NCBI RefSeq assembly: GCF_006517395.1
Contig: NZ_VDCY01000002.1
Coordinates: 1 to 64,000 of the forward strand
DNA length: 64,000 nt
Direction: 5' to 3'
Origin: Terrilactibacillus laevilacticus
GTDB taxonomy: Bacteria; Bacillota; Bacilli; Bacillales; Sporolactobacillaceae
Position numbers and translations under genes: made by a program. The notes beneath the pieces are model-generated. The model had not been told where the DNA came from, ran no database searches, and was given only the letters and a program-made list of their open reading frames with translations. Within the stretch, counting starts at the first letter, position 1. Every line of letters starts with the position of its first letter. Shown here one piece after another: positions 7,449 through 16,739 of this stretch.

Positions 7449-8198
7449 CTAGACATATTGTACTGGCTCAACATCTTCATTACTTGTTGAAGAATAACCC
7501 TTTTTTAATCGACCAACAATTGAAATATTAACTTTTAATTGTGGTTTTGCATAAGGGTTGATCTTCTCAATTTTCGCTTCATAAATATCTTTATTTCTGA
7601 TAACATCAAACATAAATCCACTATAAAATGCCGGAATATATCCTAGCTTGTATCCTTTTTTACCCGATAATACAATTACTGCTTTGTTATCCTCGTCATT
7701 TAAAGGCTCTAACTCAAAAGTTACATGAGACTCTGCCTGTAATTGATTTTCTATTTTATCTCCTTCATAGTAACGCCAACCGGCAACAAAAAAATCAAAA
7801 TGGAAATGGTCACCTAAAACACTAATAGGAGCTACAAACTCATATGGATCAGTAGCCAAGCGTCCACCTGTCGCGCGTAATAAGTCCATTTCTGTATAGT
7901 CTAGAGGCAGAGCAAAATCTTTTAAGATTTCTTTAAAGTCTGGCCTTCTTTTATCCGGTAATCTGCGTGCAAATGGTCCGAACAAGCGGTTAGAAACATA
8001 TGACTTTTCTATATTACGAAATGACAAATGAGGCTGATATCCATTTTCCATCGCTTCAAATAAAGTTCGGCGCCTTCCACTCAACTCATAGGAAAAAGTA
8101 TATTTTCCATCTTCATGAAATAAATTACCTACATGGTAGCGTTGTCTAGTCTCTTGATTTTGCCAAATTAACCATAAGACATAAGGTTTCTTTACCAT
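7449..8198 (-). CDS. HIRAN-domain protein paired with a HipA-like kinase
   Basis: 249 residues. The N-terminal half (about 1-120) contains LSGRRRTLFEAMENG and FGPFARRLPDKRRPDF, recalling the region that precedes the kinase core in HipA-type proteins. The C-terminal half (about 125-240) reads FDFFVAGWRYYEGD...VTFELEPLNDEDNKAVIV...GYKLGYIPAFYS, which fits the HIRAN fold found at the N-terminus of Rad5/HLTF helicases, where it binds DNA 3' ends. The ATG touches the stop of the upstream kinase gene (TAAATG), so the two are translationally coupled and probably form a complex. A two-gene toxin/antitoxin or defence module is a reasonable inference. No DNA-binding HipB-type antitoxin is encoded beside them. 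Confidence 0.65.
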   Translation of the reverse strand: MVKKPYVLWLIWQNQETRQRYHVGNLFHEDGKYTFSYELSGRRRTLFEAMENGYQPHLSFRNIEKSYVSNRLFGPFARRLPDKRRPDFKEILKDFALPLDYTEMDLLRATGGRLATDPYEFVAPISVLGDHFHFDFFVAGWRYYEGDKIENQLQAESHVTFELEPLNDEDNKAVIVLSGKKGYKLGYIPAFYSGFMFDVIRNKDIYEAKIEKINPYAKPQLKVNISIVGRLKKGYSSTSNEDVEPVQYV

Positions 8199-9041
8199 TT
8201 AAACACTTCCTTTATACCAACTTAACAACCAGTTTTTACGATAAAACAGTAACTTTTTAACCCACATTTTATAAGTTAAACTCATAACTTCCTCTGGTAT
8301 GGACTTCATTATTCCTTCGAGTAAATCCTCATCTATAATATTAAGTAAGTGCAATGCCTCTTGCACTTCTGTAGGATAATATTTTCTAATAACAGTCAAC
8401 AAATCCAGATATCGTGGTTTCTTTTTATCTGGCAAGCCAATTAAAGAAAAACTACGGTTGCTAAAAGCCTTGAACATGTTTATATCTTTGAACATTAAAT
8501 TAATTCTGTCTTCCTTTAATTGAAATCCTAATGATGCACCACTATCATAAATAGGTGCTAGTCGATAACCATCTCTCCCATATATTATACCCCAATTATC
8601 ACAATGTCTATCCTGATTTCCGATAAATGCATCAAATACAGGGATTTTTATAAAGTCACGTTCAAGTTTAAATTCAGATAGAACTTTCATGATATTGAAG
8701 ATATCATAATACTTTAGATTATAGCGATCAAAGTCATCAGCAACATTAAAAAAAAGGTCTCCACCTTCAAATAACTCTTCCTGCTTATCTATAAAATTTG
8801 CTGCTAAGATTGCTACTGTGTTATCTCTCTTTGCTAAATTTACATCCATAATAGAAAGCCCCATAGCTTTTCCTACTTCAGATGCAATTTTTTCTGCCCA
8901 GGCTTCTCCAGTATTTTCTTTAGGAATTTTAAACAGAAAACGCTGCTCTGTCTCAGGATGGATCAACCAATACTTCGCTCTAGTTCCTGAAACTTGCTTT
9001 CTTTCATCAATATTCCAATTCGTTACATCTATTAAGCCCAT
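8199..9041 (-). CDS. HipA/CtkA-like protein kinase
   Basis: 280 residues from the ATG at 9041 (AAAGGATGG in front). An in-frame ATG at 9101 would add 20 residues but has no good ribosome binding site. The kinase core reads FDAFIGNQDRHCDNWGII (catalytic D and N, HipA style), then APIYDSGASLGF with the metal-binding DSG. The N-terminal lobe shows YWLIHPETEQRFLFKIPK, with the probable ATP lysine. The length and lack of the HipA N-terminal subdomain resemble short CtkA/HipT-type kinases that phosphorylate serine or threonine in host proteins. The partner HIRAN protein follows without a gap. It may be a toxin kinase or a phage-responsive kinase. Substrate unknown. Confidence 0.75.
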   Translation of the reverse strand: MGLIDVTNWNIDERKQVSGTRAKYWLIHPETEQRFLFKIPKENTGEAWAEKIASEVGKAMGLSIMDVNLAKRDNTVAILAANFIDKQEELFEGGDLFFNVADDFDRYNLKYYDIFNIMKVLSEFKLERDFIKIPVFDAFIGNQDRHCDNWGIIYGRDGYRLAPIYDSGASLGFQLKEDRINLMFKDINMFKAFSNRSFSLIGLPDKKKPRYLDLLTVIRKYYPTEVQEALHLLNIIDEDLLEGIMKSIPEEVMSLTYKMWVKKLLFYRKNWLLSWYKGSV

Positions 9042-9179
9042 TTTTCCATCCTTTTTAAAGTTCTTAGCACTAATTATAATTAACCACCATTCAGTTGTCA
9101 CTCATTTGATTTCGTTTCCTTTTATAATTATCACGTCAATACATAATATGATAACTTTTTGTATAAGATACTGAATATT

Positions 9180-9840
9180 GTCAACCAATAGGACCAGCTT
9201 TACCATTTGAGCCATCCATGCCAAGAAAATGAGCCACTACTGACAGAGAGTAAGCCACTATATCTATAGATAGCGGCTTAAGATTAATTATTTTTCTATT
9301 CCATTTCGCTCTCTCATTGATACTTTTCCATCTATTAAGATACTATAAGAATCGTGTACAATATGATCTAGTACCGCATCTGCTAATGTGTCTTCTCCTA
9401 TTTTTTCATGCCAACCTCTAGGATCAAATTGTGAACAGAAAATTGTCGAACTATTAAGATGTCTCGATTTATAATTTCTAAAATCATGTGTTTCATTTCC
9501 TTTTAAAGGTGTTAGGAGCCATTCATCTAAAATAAGTAGATTGACATTCTTAAACAGCTTCATCACTTTTCGGAAGATACCTTCGTCTCTGGCAACAGCT
9601 AATTCATCAAGTAGATCGGGTAAACGAATATACTTTACTTTATAAATGACGAACTCCAATATCTTTTGATAATGGATATAAAAAAATACCTCCATATAAA
9701 AAATGGCACACTCTGAAGGTATACCTGTTAATTATACAAAGGTATAAAGCGGTAAACGCGTGACATTTACTGATATATTCCGTGTCATTCAGTGGTAAAA
9801 AGCATGTCAGAAGTGGTACATTTCAGTGGCCGTAATTATA
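9180..9840 (-). mobile_element. Remnant of an IS21-family element
   Basis: Contains a truncated istB. The 3' side (9205-9260) carries repeated agtggctca/agtggctta motifs near tgtcagtagtggctc. The other side (9783-9832) carries gtcattcagtggt, gtcagaagtggta and cagtggccg. Repeats of this kind at both ends are usual for IS21-type elements. istA and the istB N-terminus are missing, so it cannot move. Confidence 0.5.
9288..9695 (-). pseudogene. istB fragment (IS21 helper ATPase), N-terminus missing
   Basis: 135 residues carry the C-terminal half of IstB: YIRLPDLLDELAVARDEG, Walker B-like LLILDEWLLTPL, STIFCSQFDPRGWHEKIGED and DRIVHDSY-like HIVHDSYSILIDG. A complete IstB has about 250 residues with a Walker A motif, which is absent here. 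The first 20 or so residues of the frame are unrelated. IstB loads the IstA transposase on target DNA, but this copy should be inactive. Confidence 0.8.
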
Positions 9841-9879
9841 AATTGCAATACACTCTAAGTCAATAATGTTTTAAATAAT

Positions 9880-9930
9880 ATTTCTATATTTTTCGACAAA
9901 TTTTGGGTGGAGACAGGTACCACAAAGTTA
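9880..9930 (+). repeat. RAYT-associated dispersed element, copy e
   Basis: tttctatatttttcgacaaa, then ttttgggtggagacaggtac and cacaaagtt. It lies between the IS21 remnant and the decayed comM. Confidence 0.75.
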
Positions 9931-9965
9931 TGCCATCATTTTCATCTCCTTGTGGTTTAGGAATT

Positions 9966-10904
9966 ATAGTGAAGGTTTGTGATAGTTTCTTCCATGGATA
10001 TTCATGAGGATGAAACTTCCCCAGGCTTTGGGTTCGTCCCCCCGCCTATCAAGGATACGGCAGAAGAAGAGTGATGGGGCGATCTGAATGGCGGTTGATT
10101 AATAATTGGTAAAGATACTCCAGAAAGTTGATAGATACTCATGACCTCAAATTGATGATCTAGCGTTAATGGCGGTAATATAGAAGGAAACGTCTCCGAC
10201 AAAAGACTCTTTCCGCATACAGGTGGACCTATAAGAAGCACATTGTGACCACCAGCCGCGGCAATCTCTAATATCCGTTTCGCATTACTATGTCCAATAA
10301 TATCTTTAAAGTCTTTTTCAAATGTAGGGAGTTTGTTTAATAGCTAAATTTGAAGGTGAAACTTGGGGTTCCGTTTGAAGAGGTATAGAAAGCTGTCCAG
10401 AAAGTGTTTGCAGAAGTTCCGCTAATGAATGGACAAAATAAAGATCAATGCCTTCAATATACTTGTCAAAGGCAAATCCGGAATAACAGGCAAATATAGT
10501 CGTTTAACCTTCTCTTTCTTAGCTGCAAGAACAGCGGGAAGCATGCCTTCCACTGGCTTAATGGTTCCATCGAGAGACAAAGCACCTAAAAACGCTGCAT
10601 CATCAGGTATTTTATCTTGAAAATGATTAACCTCTTTCATCATCCCAATCGCCATAGGCAATTCAAAAATAGGGCTATTCTTCCTATGCTCTGCGGGTGA
10701 TAGATTCACAATCACCTTCTTATCTGGAAACTCACAATCTAAAGAATATAGAGCACCAACCACTCTTTCCTTTGATTCTTTCACACAAGCATCCGGCAAA
10801 CCAACAATACAAACACTCTCTTTACCCGGCATCACTTGTACCTCGACCTTAACCTTATATCCTTCCAGACCTTTTAAACCAATACTCTGAACAATTGTTG
10901 TCAC
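9966..10904 (-). pseudogene. Decayed comM copy fused to a RAYT tail
   Basis: The N-terminal part (10422-10904, from the GTG at 10904) matches the intact comM, then a frameshift near 10455 ends it. The central part (10002-10241) keeps a mutated Walker A, GPPVCGKS instead of GPPGCGKS, and stops at NPKPGEV. The C-terminal half is deleted. It is replaced by 9966-10001, which matches the 3' part of the RAYT gene (ccatggatattc...gagg). The original unit therefore had the same comM-RAYT order as 4476-6585, followed by an internal deletion. Confidence 0.85.
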
Positions 10905-10994
10905 ATGACACCCCTCCTATAAAAACAGATCGAATGTATGTTCTTGTTTTTATAATATAGGGCATTTATAACCTTGTCAATAACTTTTTAATTT

Positions 10995-11046
10995 AATTTT
11001 CTATATTTTCCGACAAAATTCGGGTGGTGACAGGCACGCAAAACTT
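10995..11046 (+). repeat. RAYT-associated dispersed element, copy f
   Basis: ttctatattttccgacaaaa, then ttcgggtggtgacaggcacg and caaaact. The best-preserved copy with its comM-type leader. Confidence 0.85.
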
Positions 11047-11090
11047 ACGGGAATCCCACCCGCTATATGTTACGATCTAGGCTCGGTCGC

Positions 11091-11112
11091 TCTGACAGGC
11101 ACCCAAAACTTT
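11091..11112 (+). repeat. Partial dispersed element, copy g
   Basis: ctctgacaggcacccaaaac, the 3' half only. The rest of 10905-11293 holds the comM leader, copy f and no gene. Confidence 0.55.
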
Positions 11113-11293
11113 TGATTAATTCAATCAAGGATTAATCTGCCAGCTTATCATTATGACAAGCATTCATATAAAAATAAAAGCCAAGACATATAGCACCATT
11201 GTCCTGACTCAAAATTATACTATTAAATTTTGTATAAACACTTTTTATTCCTCCATCTATGATGCACTTTCATATTACTTATCAAAGAATCTA

Positions 11294-12526
11294 CTAAATT
11301 GCCTGATTTTCTGCCTCCAGAATCTTAATATCAACGGTAGATGGTTTTCTTATAACCACTGTTGCTATAATTGAAAGAATACATGAACCGATTAAGAACC
11401 AAAACGCTGCATTATAAGAGAACTTCGTGATGAGCATTCCCATTAATAAGGGTGATAGAAATCCTGCTGCCTGTGCTCCCATGTTAATGATCCCCATCGC
11501 TGATCCAATCACTCTTTTTGACATTAGCTTATGTGGTAAAGAAAAAGCAACAGTGAACGCAAAGCTTTTGAACACCATACATAGATTCATATAGATAATA
11601 GCTGCAACAATAGACTCTGATGTGAACATTAAATAAAGTGAAATCGCAGAAAGAACCATCCCCGCAGCAGCAAAATACTTCTCTCTATCAACAAAAAATT
11701 TGTCCAATATCCATCCATTAAAGAGCATCATAACACCTGTTGTGATTCCTGGCAATGCAGCAATAAATCCAGTGGAAAGTAAATTCATCCCCCGTACTTC
11801 TGACAAATAAGAAGGAATCCAAGAAGCCAAACCCCAGTTCACTATTCCTGCACCGAACCACATGATTGTTATTTTCCAAACCTCTGCATTAAGGAGCCAT
11901 TCCTTATTTGGAACTTTGTGTAATATGATATGTTTTTCTTGCTTTTCATTTTGTGGTAAACGATAATATCGCCAATAAAAATAGAACATGACAACCCCGA
12001 CAGCCCCTAGAACAATAAACATATTTCTCCACCCCATAATTACAAGCAATGGAGCAGCAACTAATGGAGCAAAAGCCATACCAAAGTAATTAGATGACAT
12101 GAGTATGGCAGACGCATTAGGTCGCTCTTTATGCTCAAAGAAATCTGCAATGCCTTTTTGTGTAGCAGATGGATAGCCACCTTGACCAATCCCAAAAAGA
12201 ACACGAACCAAAATTAATGAAATAAAGGACCATGCAAATCCTGTAGCAACTGTGAATACTGACCAGATAATCACTGACCATAAAATAATACTGCGTGAAC
12301 CTAACTTATCGCTCAGCCATCCACCTGGAATTTGCATGATAGCATATGAAAAAAAGAAGCTACTCAATATCACACCTATTTCAGTAGCATTGAGACCAAA
12401 TTCTGCTTTAATCGGTACTACTGCTACACTCATTACCATTCTATCAAGATAATCAACCAAAAAACCAACAAATAATAATACTAATATCGATTGTTTGCGA
12501 TGTTTTTTCACATATGGACCAATCAA
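11294..12526 (-). CDS. MFS transporter, anion:cation symporter (ACS) type
   Basis: 410 residues from a TTG behind AGGAGG. Twelve membrane segments are expected from the hydrophobicity pattern. Motif VDYLDRMVMSVAV is in helix 1, the loop 2-3 motif is GGWLSDKLGSRSIIL, and RVLFGIGQGGYPSATQ is in helix 4, as in glucarate/hexuronate and related organic-anion permeases. It lies 30 bp behind the D-aminoacylase-like gene on the same strand, so it probably imports that enzyme's substrate, such as an N-acylated D-amino acid or a related carboxylate. The substrate is an inference. Confidence 0.8.
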   Translation of the reverse strand: MIGPYVKKHRKQSILVLLFVGFLVDYLDRMVMSVAVVPIKAEFGLNATEIGVILSSFFFSYAIMQIPGGWLSDKLGSRSIILWSVIIWSVFTVATGFAWSFISLILVRVLFGIGQGGYPSATQKGIADFFEHKERPNASAILMSSNYFGMAFAPLVAAPLLVIMGWRNMFIVLGAVGVVMFYFYWRYYRLPQNEKQEKHIILHKVPNKEWLLNAEVWKITIMWFGAGIVNWGLASWIPSYLSEVRGMNLLSTGFIAALPGITTGVMMLFNGWILDKFFVDREKYFAAAGMVLSAISLYLMFTSESIVAAIIYMNLCMVFKSFAFTVAFSLPHKLMSKRVIGSAMGIINMGAQAAGFLSPLLMGMLITKFSYNAAFWFLIGSCILSIIATVVIRKPSTVDIKILEAENQAI

Positions 12527-12556
12527 TAAAATCAGCCTCCTATTTTATTTTAAAAT

Positions 12557-14173
12557 TCAGATTTTTTCAGTTATATTTATACCTTCTTCCTCACGTGTAA
12601 TTATTTGTCCGGGTAATTCACCTGTATATTGACCATCTTTTACAACCCACTTACCATTAATCAATACATCAAAGATTCCTTTAGGTAATTCAAGAGGATG
12701 TTCATAAGTAGCTTGATCTTCAACTGTGTCGGGATCAAACACAACAATATCAGCCCAATAATTTTCTTTAAGTAAACCCCGATCTTTTAATCTAACAATT
12801 TGTGCTGGAGCTCCTGTCATCTGATGAATAGCTTTTTCAAGTGGTAAGACTTTTTTCTTTCGAACATACTCACTTAATACTCTAGGGAAAGTGCCATATA
12901 ATCTTGGGTGAGGCTTCCCACCAAATACACCATCGGAACCAACAACTTGGAATGGATGACACAATCCTAATAAGAGATCTTCCTCTACACCCCAATGAAT
13001 AACCATGGTAACTGCTCCTTGTTCTTCTAAAAGGAGATCAAATGCAGCTTCATATGGATTTTGATTTCTGATTTTTGAAACCTCCAACATATTCTTTCCT
13101 TCTAGGATTTTATTTTCTTTACTTTTGACTGAGGCAATTATGATATTTTCCATTCCACAATTAAATATCCAGTTTTCATAATCCGTATTTGTTTCAATAT
13201 CATTGATGATTCTTTTTCTCATTTCTGGGCTTTTTAATCGCTCTAGCATTTCTAGTGTGCCACCATCATGCATCCACGGCGGGAGAATAGCCTGAAAGAC
13301 TGTTGAAGCAGCGGTATATGGGTATTGATCAAATGTCACTTCGATTCCTTCATTCCTTGCCAATTCCATTTTCTTTAAAGCTAAGGGGAATTTTTCTCTA
13401 TTACGTTGACCAATCACTTTGAAATGGGAGATATGCAACCTAACTCCTGATTTACGTGCTACATCTATAACTTCATCTAAGGCTTCCAAATCATGCATAC
13501 TTTCATTTCTAATATGAACAACAAAGCATCCATCATATTTTGCTGCACCCCTGCAAATTTCAATTAATTCCTCTTTATTTGAATAGACATTTGGCGGATA
13601 GACAAGACCTGTGGATAAACCAACTGCCCCCTGCCGCATACCTTCTTCTACTAATTCCCTCATCCTTTCCATTTCAACTTTAGTAGGTACTCGGCCATCA
13701 AATCCCATTACTAGAGTTCGAATAGCACCGTGGGGAACAAGATAAACGGCATTTCCAATCATTTTACTTTCTCTTAAAAAATCAAAATACTCATCTATTG
13801 TTTCCCATGGCCATTCCCCTATATCCCCGTCTAAACCATTTAATTGTTTTTGCCATAGAGGTTTTGTTTGGTTTGAGACAGGTGCAACAGACAAACCATC
13901 CTGTCCAAATACTTCAAGTGTAACGCCTTGCATTGCTTTAATCTTATGGACCTCAGGGATTGTGCAATTAAGGTCTGAATGAACATGTGAATCAATAAAA
14001 CCTGGAGCTACTGCTAAGCCCGTGGCATCATAAACTGCTTCAGCTTCAATATTCTTTAAATCACCAATAGCTTGAATTCTACCATCTTTCACACCAACGT
14101 CTGTTTTAGTCCATGGATTTCCAGTTCCATCAAATACAAAGCCATTTTTAATAATTAGTTCAAGCATCTTCAT
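12557..14173 (-). CDS. N-acyl-D-amino-acid deacylase family amidohydrolase
   Basis: 538 residues, ATG behind GAAAGGATGTT. This is an amidohydrolase barrel of the D-aminoacylase group. It has metal ligands in DSHVHSD, the EVFGQDGLS segment, later histidines in VVHIRNES and HISHFKVIG, and a catalytic Asp in VGSDGVFGGKPHPR. The C-terminal beta-sandwich returns with ADIVVFDPDTVED and a final NGKWVVKDGQYTGELPG. Members hydrolyse N-acyl-D-amino acids to D-amino acid plus carboxylate in the cytoplasm. The operon order is regulator, enzyme, carrier. D-amino acids from peptidoglycan would fit the neighbouring wall-recycling locus, but the exact substrate is not visible. Confidence 0.85.
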   Translation of the reverse strand: MKMLELIIKNGFVFDGTGNPWTKTDVGVKDGRIQAIGDLKNIEAEAVYDATGLAVAPGFIDSHVHSDLNCTIPEVHKIKAMQGVTLEVFGQDGLSVAPVSNQTKPLWQKQLNGLDGDIGEWPWETIDEYFDFLRESKMIGNAVYLVPHGAIRTLVMGFDGRVPTKVEMERMRELVEEGMRQGAVGLSTGLVYPPNVYSNKEELIEICRGAAKYDGCFVVHIRNESMHDLEALDEVIDVARKSGVRLHISHFKVIGQRNREKFPLALKKMELARNEGIEVTFDQYPYTAASTVFQAILPPWMHDGGTLEMLERLKSPEMRKRIINDIETNTDYENWIFNCGMENIIIASVKSKENKILEGKNMLEVSKIRNQNPYEAAFDLLLEEQGAVTMVIHWGVEEDLLLGLCHPFQVVGSDGVFGGKPHPRLYGTFPRVLSEYVRKKKVLPLEKAIHQMTGAPAQIVRLKDRGLLKENYWADIVVFDPDTVEDQATYEHPLELPKGIFDVLINGKWVVKDGQYTGELPGQIITREEEGINITEKI

Positions 14174-14265
14174 AACATCCTTTCTCTGAATTTTTAATTT
14201 GTAGACACTCCATCAGTACTTCATCAAGTTCCTTCTTTGACACCACCTCCTTAAATGACATTCTC

Positions 14266-15573
14266 TTAATCTATATTCATATTTAAAGAATAAATTTTTC
14301 TAGGCCTGCCACGATTAATAGGCTGTTCTTCTCCAACAATTGTTGCTAATTGACTTTTCTCAAGAGTTGAAAGGATCCGTCTAGCACTTCGGACAGTTAT
14401 ACCTAATTCGTTGGCGAACTCTATTGCAGTGACTCTTGGTATGTCGAGTGAGTGACTAAGTGCCATAATCTTATTAATTGTTTCTACACTAAACCCTGTT
14501 TTTTTAGCAAGCTTAACTCTCCTTGGATCGATACTTCGAATGGAATAATTCAATTTCAGATTTTCATCAATTGCCTTTATTGATCCATCAAAATCTACAA
14601 CATACCCCTTGCGCTTATTTTGACAAGCCTTATACAGTGCACTGTTTGCCTTTGTTTCAGCTTCATTCGCAGTCCTACCAAAACCTATCCCCAAATGACT
14701 TTCAATACCCGCCTTTGCATACAATTCATTTAGAATAGGTATTTCCTTAAACATTTTTGTTTTTCTTTCAATGGTTCCTCTCGTGGTAACAAATCGGACT
14801 CTATCATTTTCCCAACTAAATAATGCCTGTATTTCTTCACTAAAATCAATAACAACATTTTGAAGGATCGTCTTCTCTCTCTGAACCTTGTAATTGGACG
14901 TAATTTGCTTTTTTGTTTCTGAAAAATTTTCAAACTGGATCATGATGATCGCAATCTGTATATCCGCATTTTGTAAACTTCTATATTCTAACATCACCTG
15001 CTGTAAACTAGATCTTATCGATGATTTTGTTGGAATTACCTGGAACACAGGTATTTCTAGCTTCCTTAATTTTTCATAAACCGAATATACACAAGTAATG
15101 GCAACATCCACTTCATTATTAATCCAATGTTCATAATGGAATTTGAACAATTCTTCCACACCTTTCTCTTGCTCATACCGCTTGAACAAGATGTCAGAAG
15201 GTATTATCTCCAATTCCTCAAAACACTCCTCAACTTCACTTGAATGTAAAGTATCAATACTTAAGCGAGTACGAATTAGTGAATCACCATATTGTTCAAC
15301 TATTTTAAATAAAGTTCGATATAATGCTGTTCCTGTAAAAGGAATATATACTAGCTTCTTTGATGAATCACTATAGTACTTTTTTGTGAGTTCATATGGA
15401 ATTGGCCCAGCAAATAAGAAGATATCAGTAGTCTCTAAATGTTGTTTAACTAACTGAAGTGTTTCTTGTTCATTCTTATAAGGTGCTGGAATTATTTTTA
15501 GTTCTGACATTTTCTCAGCTTCTTGATTGATTAATTCTACTAGATCATCTGGTCCTATAGTAATAATATTCAT
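14266..15573 (-). CDS. Transcriptional regulator with sensor, cyclase-like and HTH domains
   Basis: 435 residues. The N-terminal third (about 1-190) looks like an alpha/beta ligand-binding region (TDIFLFAGPIPYELTKKYY, then CVYSVYEKLRKLEIPVFQ). The middle (about 200-330) resembles a GGDEF/nucleotidyl-cyclase fold with GIGFGRTANEAETKANSAL but lacks a GGDEF signature. The C-terminus (about 365-425) is a winged helix (VTAIEFANELGITVRSARRI). The layout fits one-component regulators that sit beside amidohydrolase/transporter operons. It is encoded 92 bp upstream of the deacylase on the same strand and probably controls that operon and itself. Ligand unknown. Confidence 0.65.
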   Translation of the reverse strand: MNIITIGPDDLVELINQEAEKMSELKIIPAPYKNEQETLQLVKQHLETTDIFLFAGPIPYELTKKYYSDSSKKLVYIPFTGTALYRTLFKIVEQYGDSLIRTRLSIDTLHSSEVEECFEELEIIPSDILFKRYEQEKGVEELFKFHYEHWINNEVDVAITCVYSVYEKLRKLEIPVFQVIPTKSSIRSSLQQVMLEYRSLQNADIQIAIIMIQFENFSETKKQITSNYKVQREKTILQNVVIDFSEEIQALFSWENDRVRFVTTRGTIERKTKMFKEIPILNELYAKAGIESHLGIGFGRTANEAETKANSALYKACQNKRKGYVVDFDGSIKAIDENLKLNYSIRSIDPRRVKLAKKTGFSVETINKIMALSHSLDIPRVTAIEFANELGITVRSARRILSTLEKSQLATIVGEEQPINRGRPRKIYSLNMNID

Positions 15574-15836
15574 TTTAATTTAATACCTCACTTACGCCTT
15601 ATGTCCGTATATAGACCGTAAATAAAAATAATGTTTAATTGACTAATAATTAAACACATCATATCATTTAAAATAATACACGCAACATTTATGTAAAGAA
15701 ATCTAACAAACTTTCCGATTTGAATGAATATTTTTTTATGCCAAAATTAAACAAAGTATCCCTTACCTAATAGGCATTAGATAAGGGCTTCACAATCTCG
15801 ACTAATTTCGGGTGGGTCGAGTAGGAGGTAATCTTT
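15574..15836. other. Promoter region of the regulator gene and gap
   Basis: AT-rich. A weak partial dispersed element (atttcgggtggg, 15804-15815) abuts group II intron-like sequence. No gene is seen. Confidence 0.4.
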
Positions 15837-15920
15837 CTGTCTTACGGCAGATTGTGCTCCACACCCCTCTCAGAACCGTGCGAGCGGTTTTCCCGCACAC
15901 GGCTCTTCCTATCACCCTTC
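15837..15920 (-). mobile_element. Group II intron-like fragment
   Basis: On the minus strand the sequence reads agagccgtgtgcgggaaaac, cgctcgcacggttctgagag, then ggg. This is a stem-loop seen in many bacterial group II introns beside the reverse-transcriptase gene. No reverse transcriptase remains. A fragment only. Confidence 0.5.
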
Positions 15921-15984
15921 ATAGAATATAAGTTGTGTGATCTCTCAACTCGTCTATATTTACTTTTACACTTGGCCTTGGAAG

Positions 15985-16014
15985 TAATTCGGGTTGTGAC
16001 AGGCATGCAAAACT
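15985..16014 (+). repeat. RAYT-associated dispersed element, copy i
   Basis: aattcgggttgtgacaggca, then tgcaaaact. It joins unrelated sequence to the IS66 transposase remnant. Confidence 0.75.
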
Positions 16015-16582
16015 ATAATAAGTTGGAAGGTGTTACTTTCGAAAATTATTGGGCACATGTTCGTCGTTACTGGCTAAAAACGGACAGTAAAAATGGCCGA
16101 AATTGGTGTGAGCTATTGTGACGATTTATACCGACTCGAAAGACAATTTAAATATTTGTCTCCGAGTAACGTAGAAAAAAACGCCAATAATACTCAAAGC
16201 CAATCGTTGAGAAGTTCTTTAATTGGGTTGAAACATCACCATTCTTCGGGAAAAATGCCCTCGCAAAGGCAGCTGAATACACATTGAACCGAGCGAATGG
16301 CCTTAGAGCATTCTTTTCTTGTCCAATGGTCGCATTGAGATTGGTAATAATCCAGCAGACAATACCATCAGTCCCAATGTCATTGGTCGAAAAAAAGCTG
16401 GCGCAAAATCCAACGCTATTTGTTTGAGTATCTCAGAAACCGCCAAAAGTAACGGTGTAGATTTCTATGAATGCATAAAAAAACTTTTAACTGATCTACC
16501 GAATCTCGGTATCAATCAAAACTTTGAAATTTTAGATCAATACTTGCCTTGGTCAAAAATGATTCAGGCAGCAAATAAATGA
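16015..16582 (+). pseudogene. IS66-family transposase remnant
   Basis: Reading across three frames gives NKLEGVTFENYWAHVRRYW, then SYCDDLYRLERQFKYLSP, then the WLKHHPSSGKNALAKAAEY-like stretch, then LSNGRIEIGNNPADNTI, PNVIGRKKAGAKSNAICLSI and finally LEQYLPWSKMIQAA-like DQYLPWSKMIQAANK. This is the C-terminal DDE region of IS66 TnpC with several frameshifts and gaps. The N-terminal half is absent, cut at dispersed element copy i. Confidence 0.85.
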
Positions 16583-16584
16583 AA

Positions 16585-16674
16585 TAAGCCGTATATCCGA
16601 TTAAATAAATCATAATATGCGGCTATTTGCAATGCGTACCGGAAAGGTGCGCTTATTTTTGAATTCGGGCTTAC
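16585..16674 (+). mobile_element. IS66 right end with conserved hairpins
   Basis: Two hairpins, gccgtatatccgatt pairing with aatcataatatgcggc and gcgtacc pairing with ggtgcgc, then the end attcgggcttac. Paired changes relative to the copy at 1-92 keep the first stem intact. Confidence 0.75.
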
Positions 16675-16739
16675 GTTATATAACCTCGCACAGGGTTTGC
16701 TTTTCGATATAATTTAAATGATATATATTTATATTTATT

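Noticed and set aside
15852-16582. Four small plus-strand frames as separate genes
   Set aside because: Together they make one broken IS66 transposase plus group II intron-like sequence.
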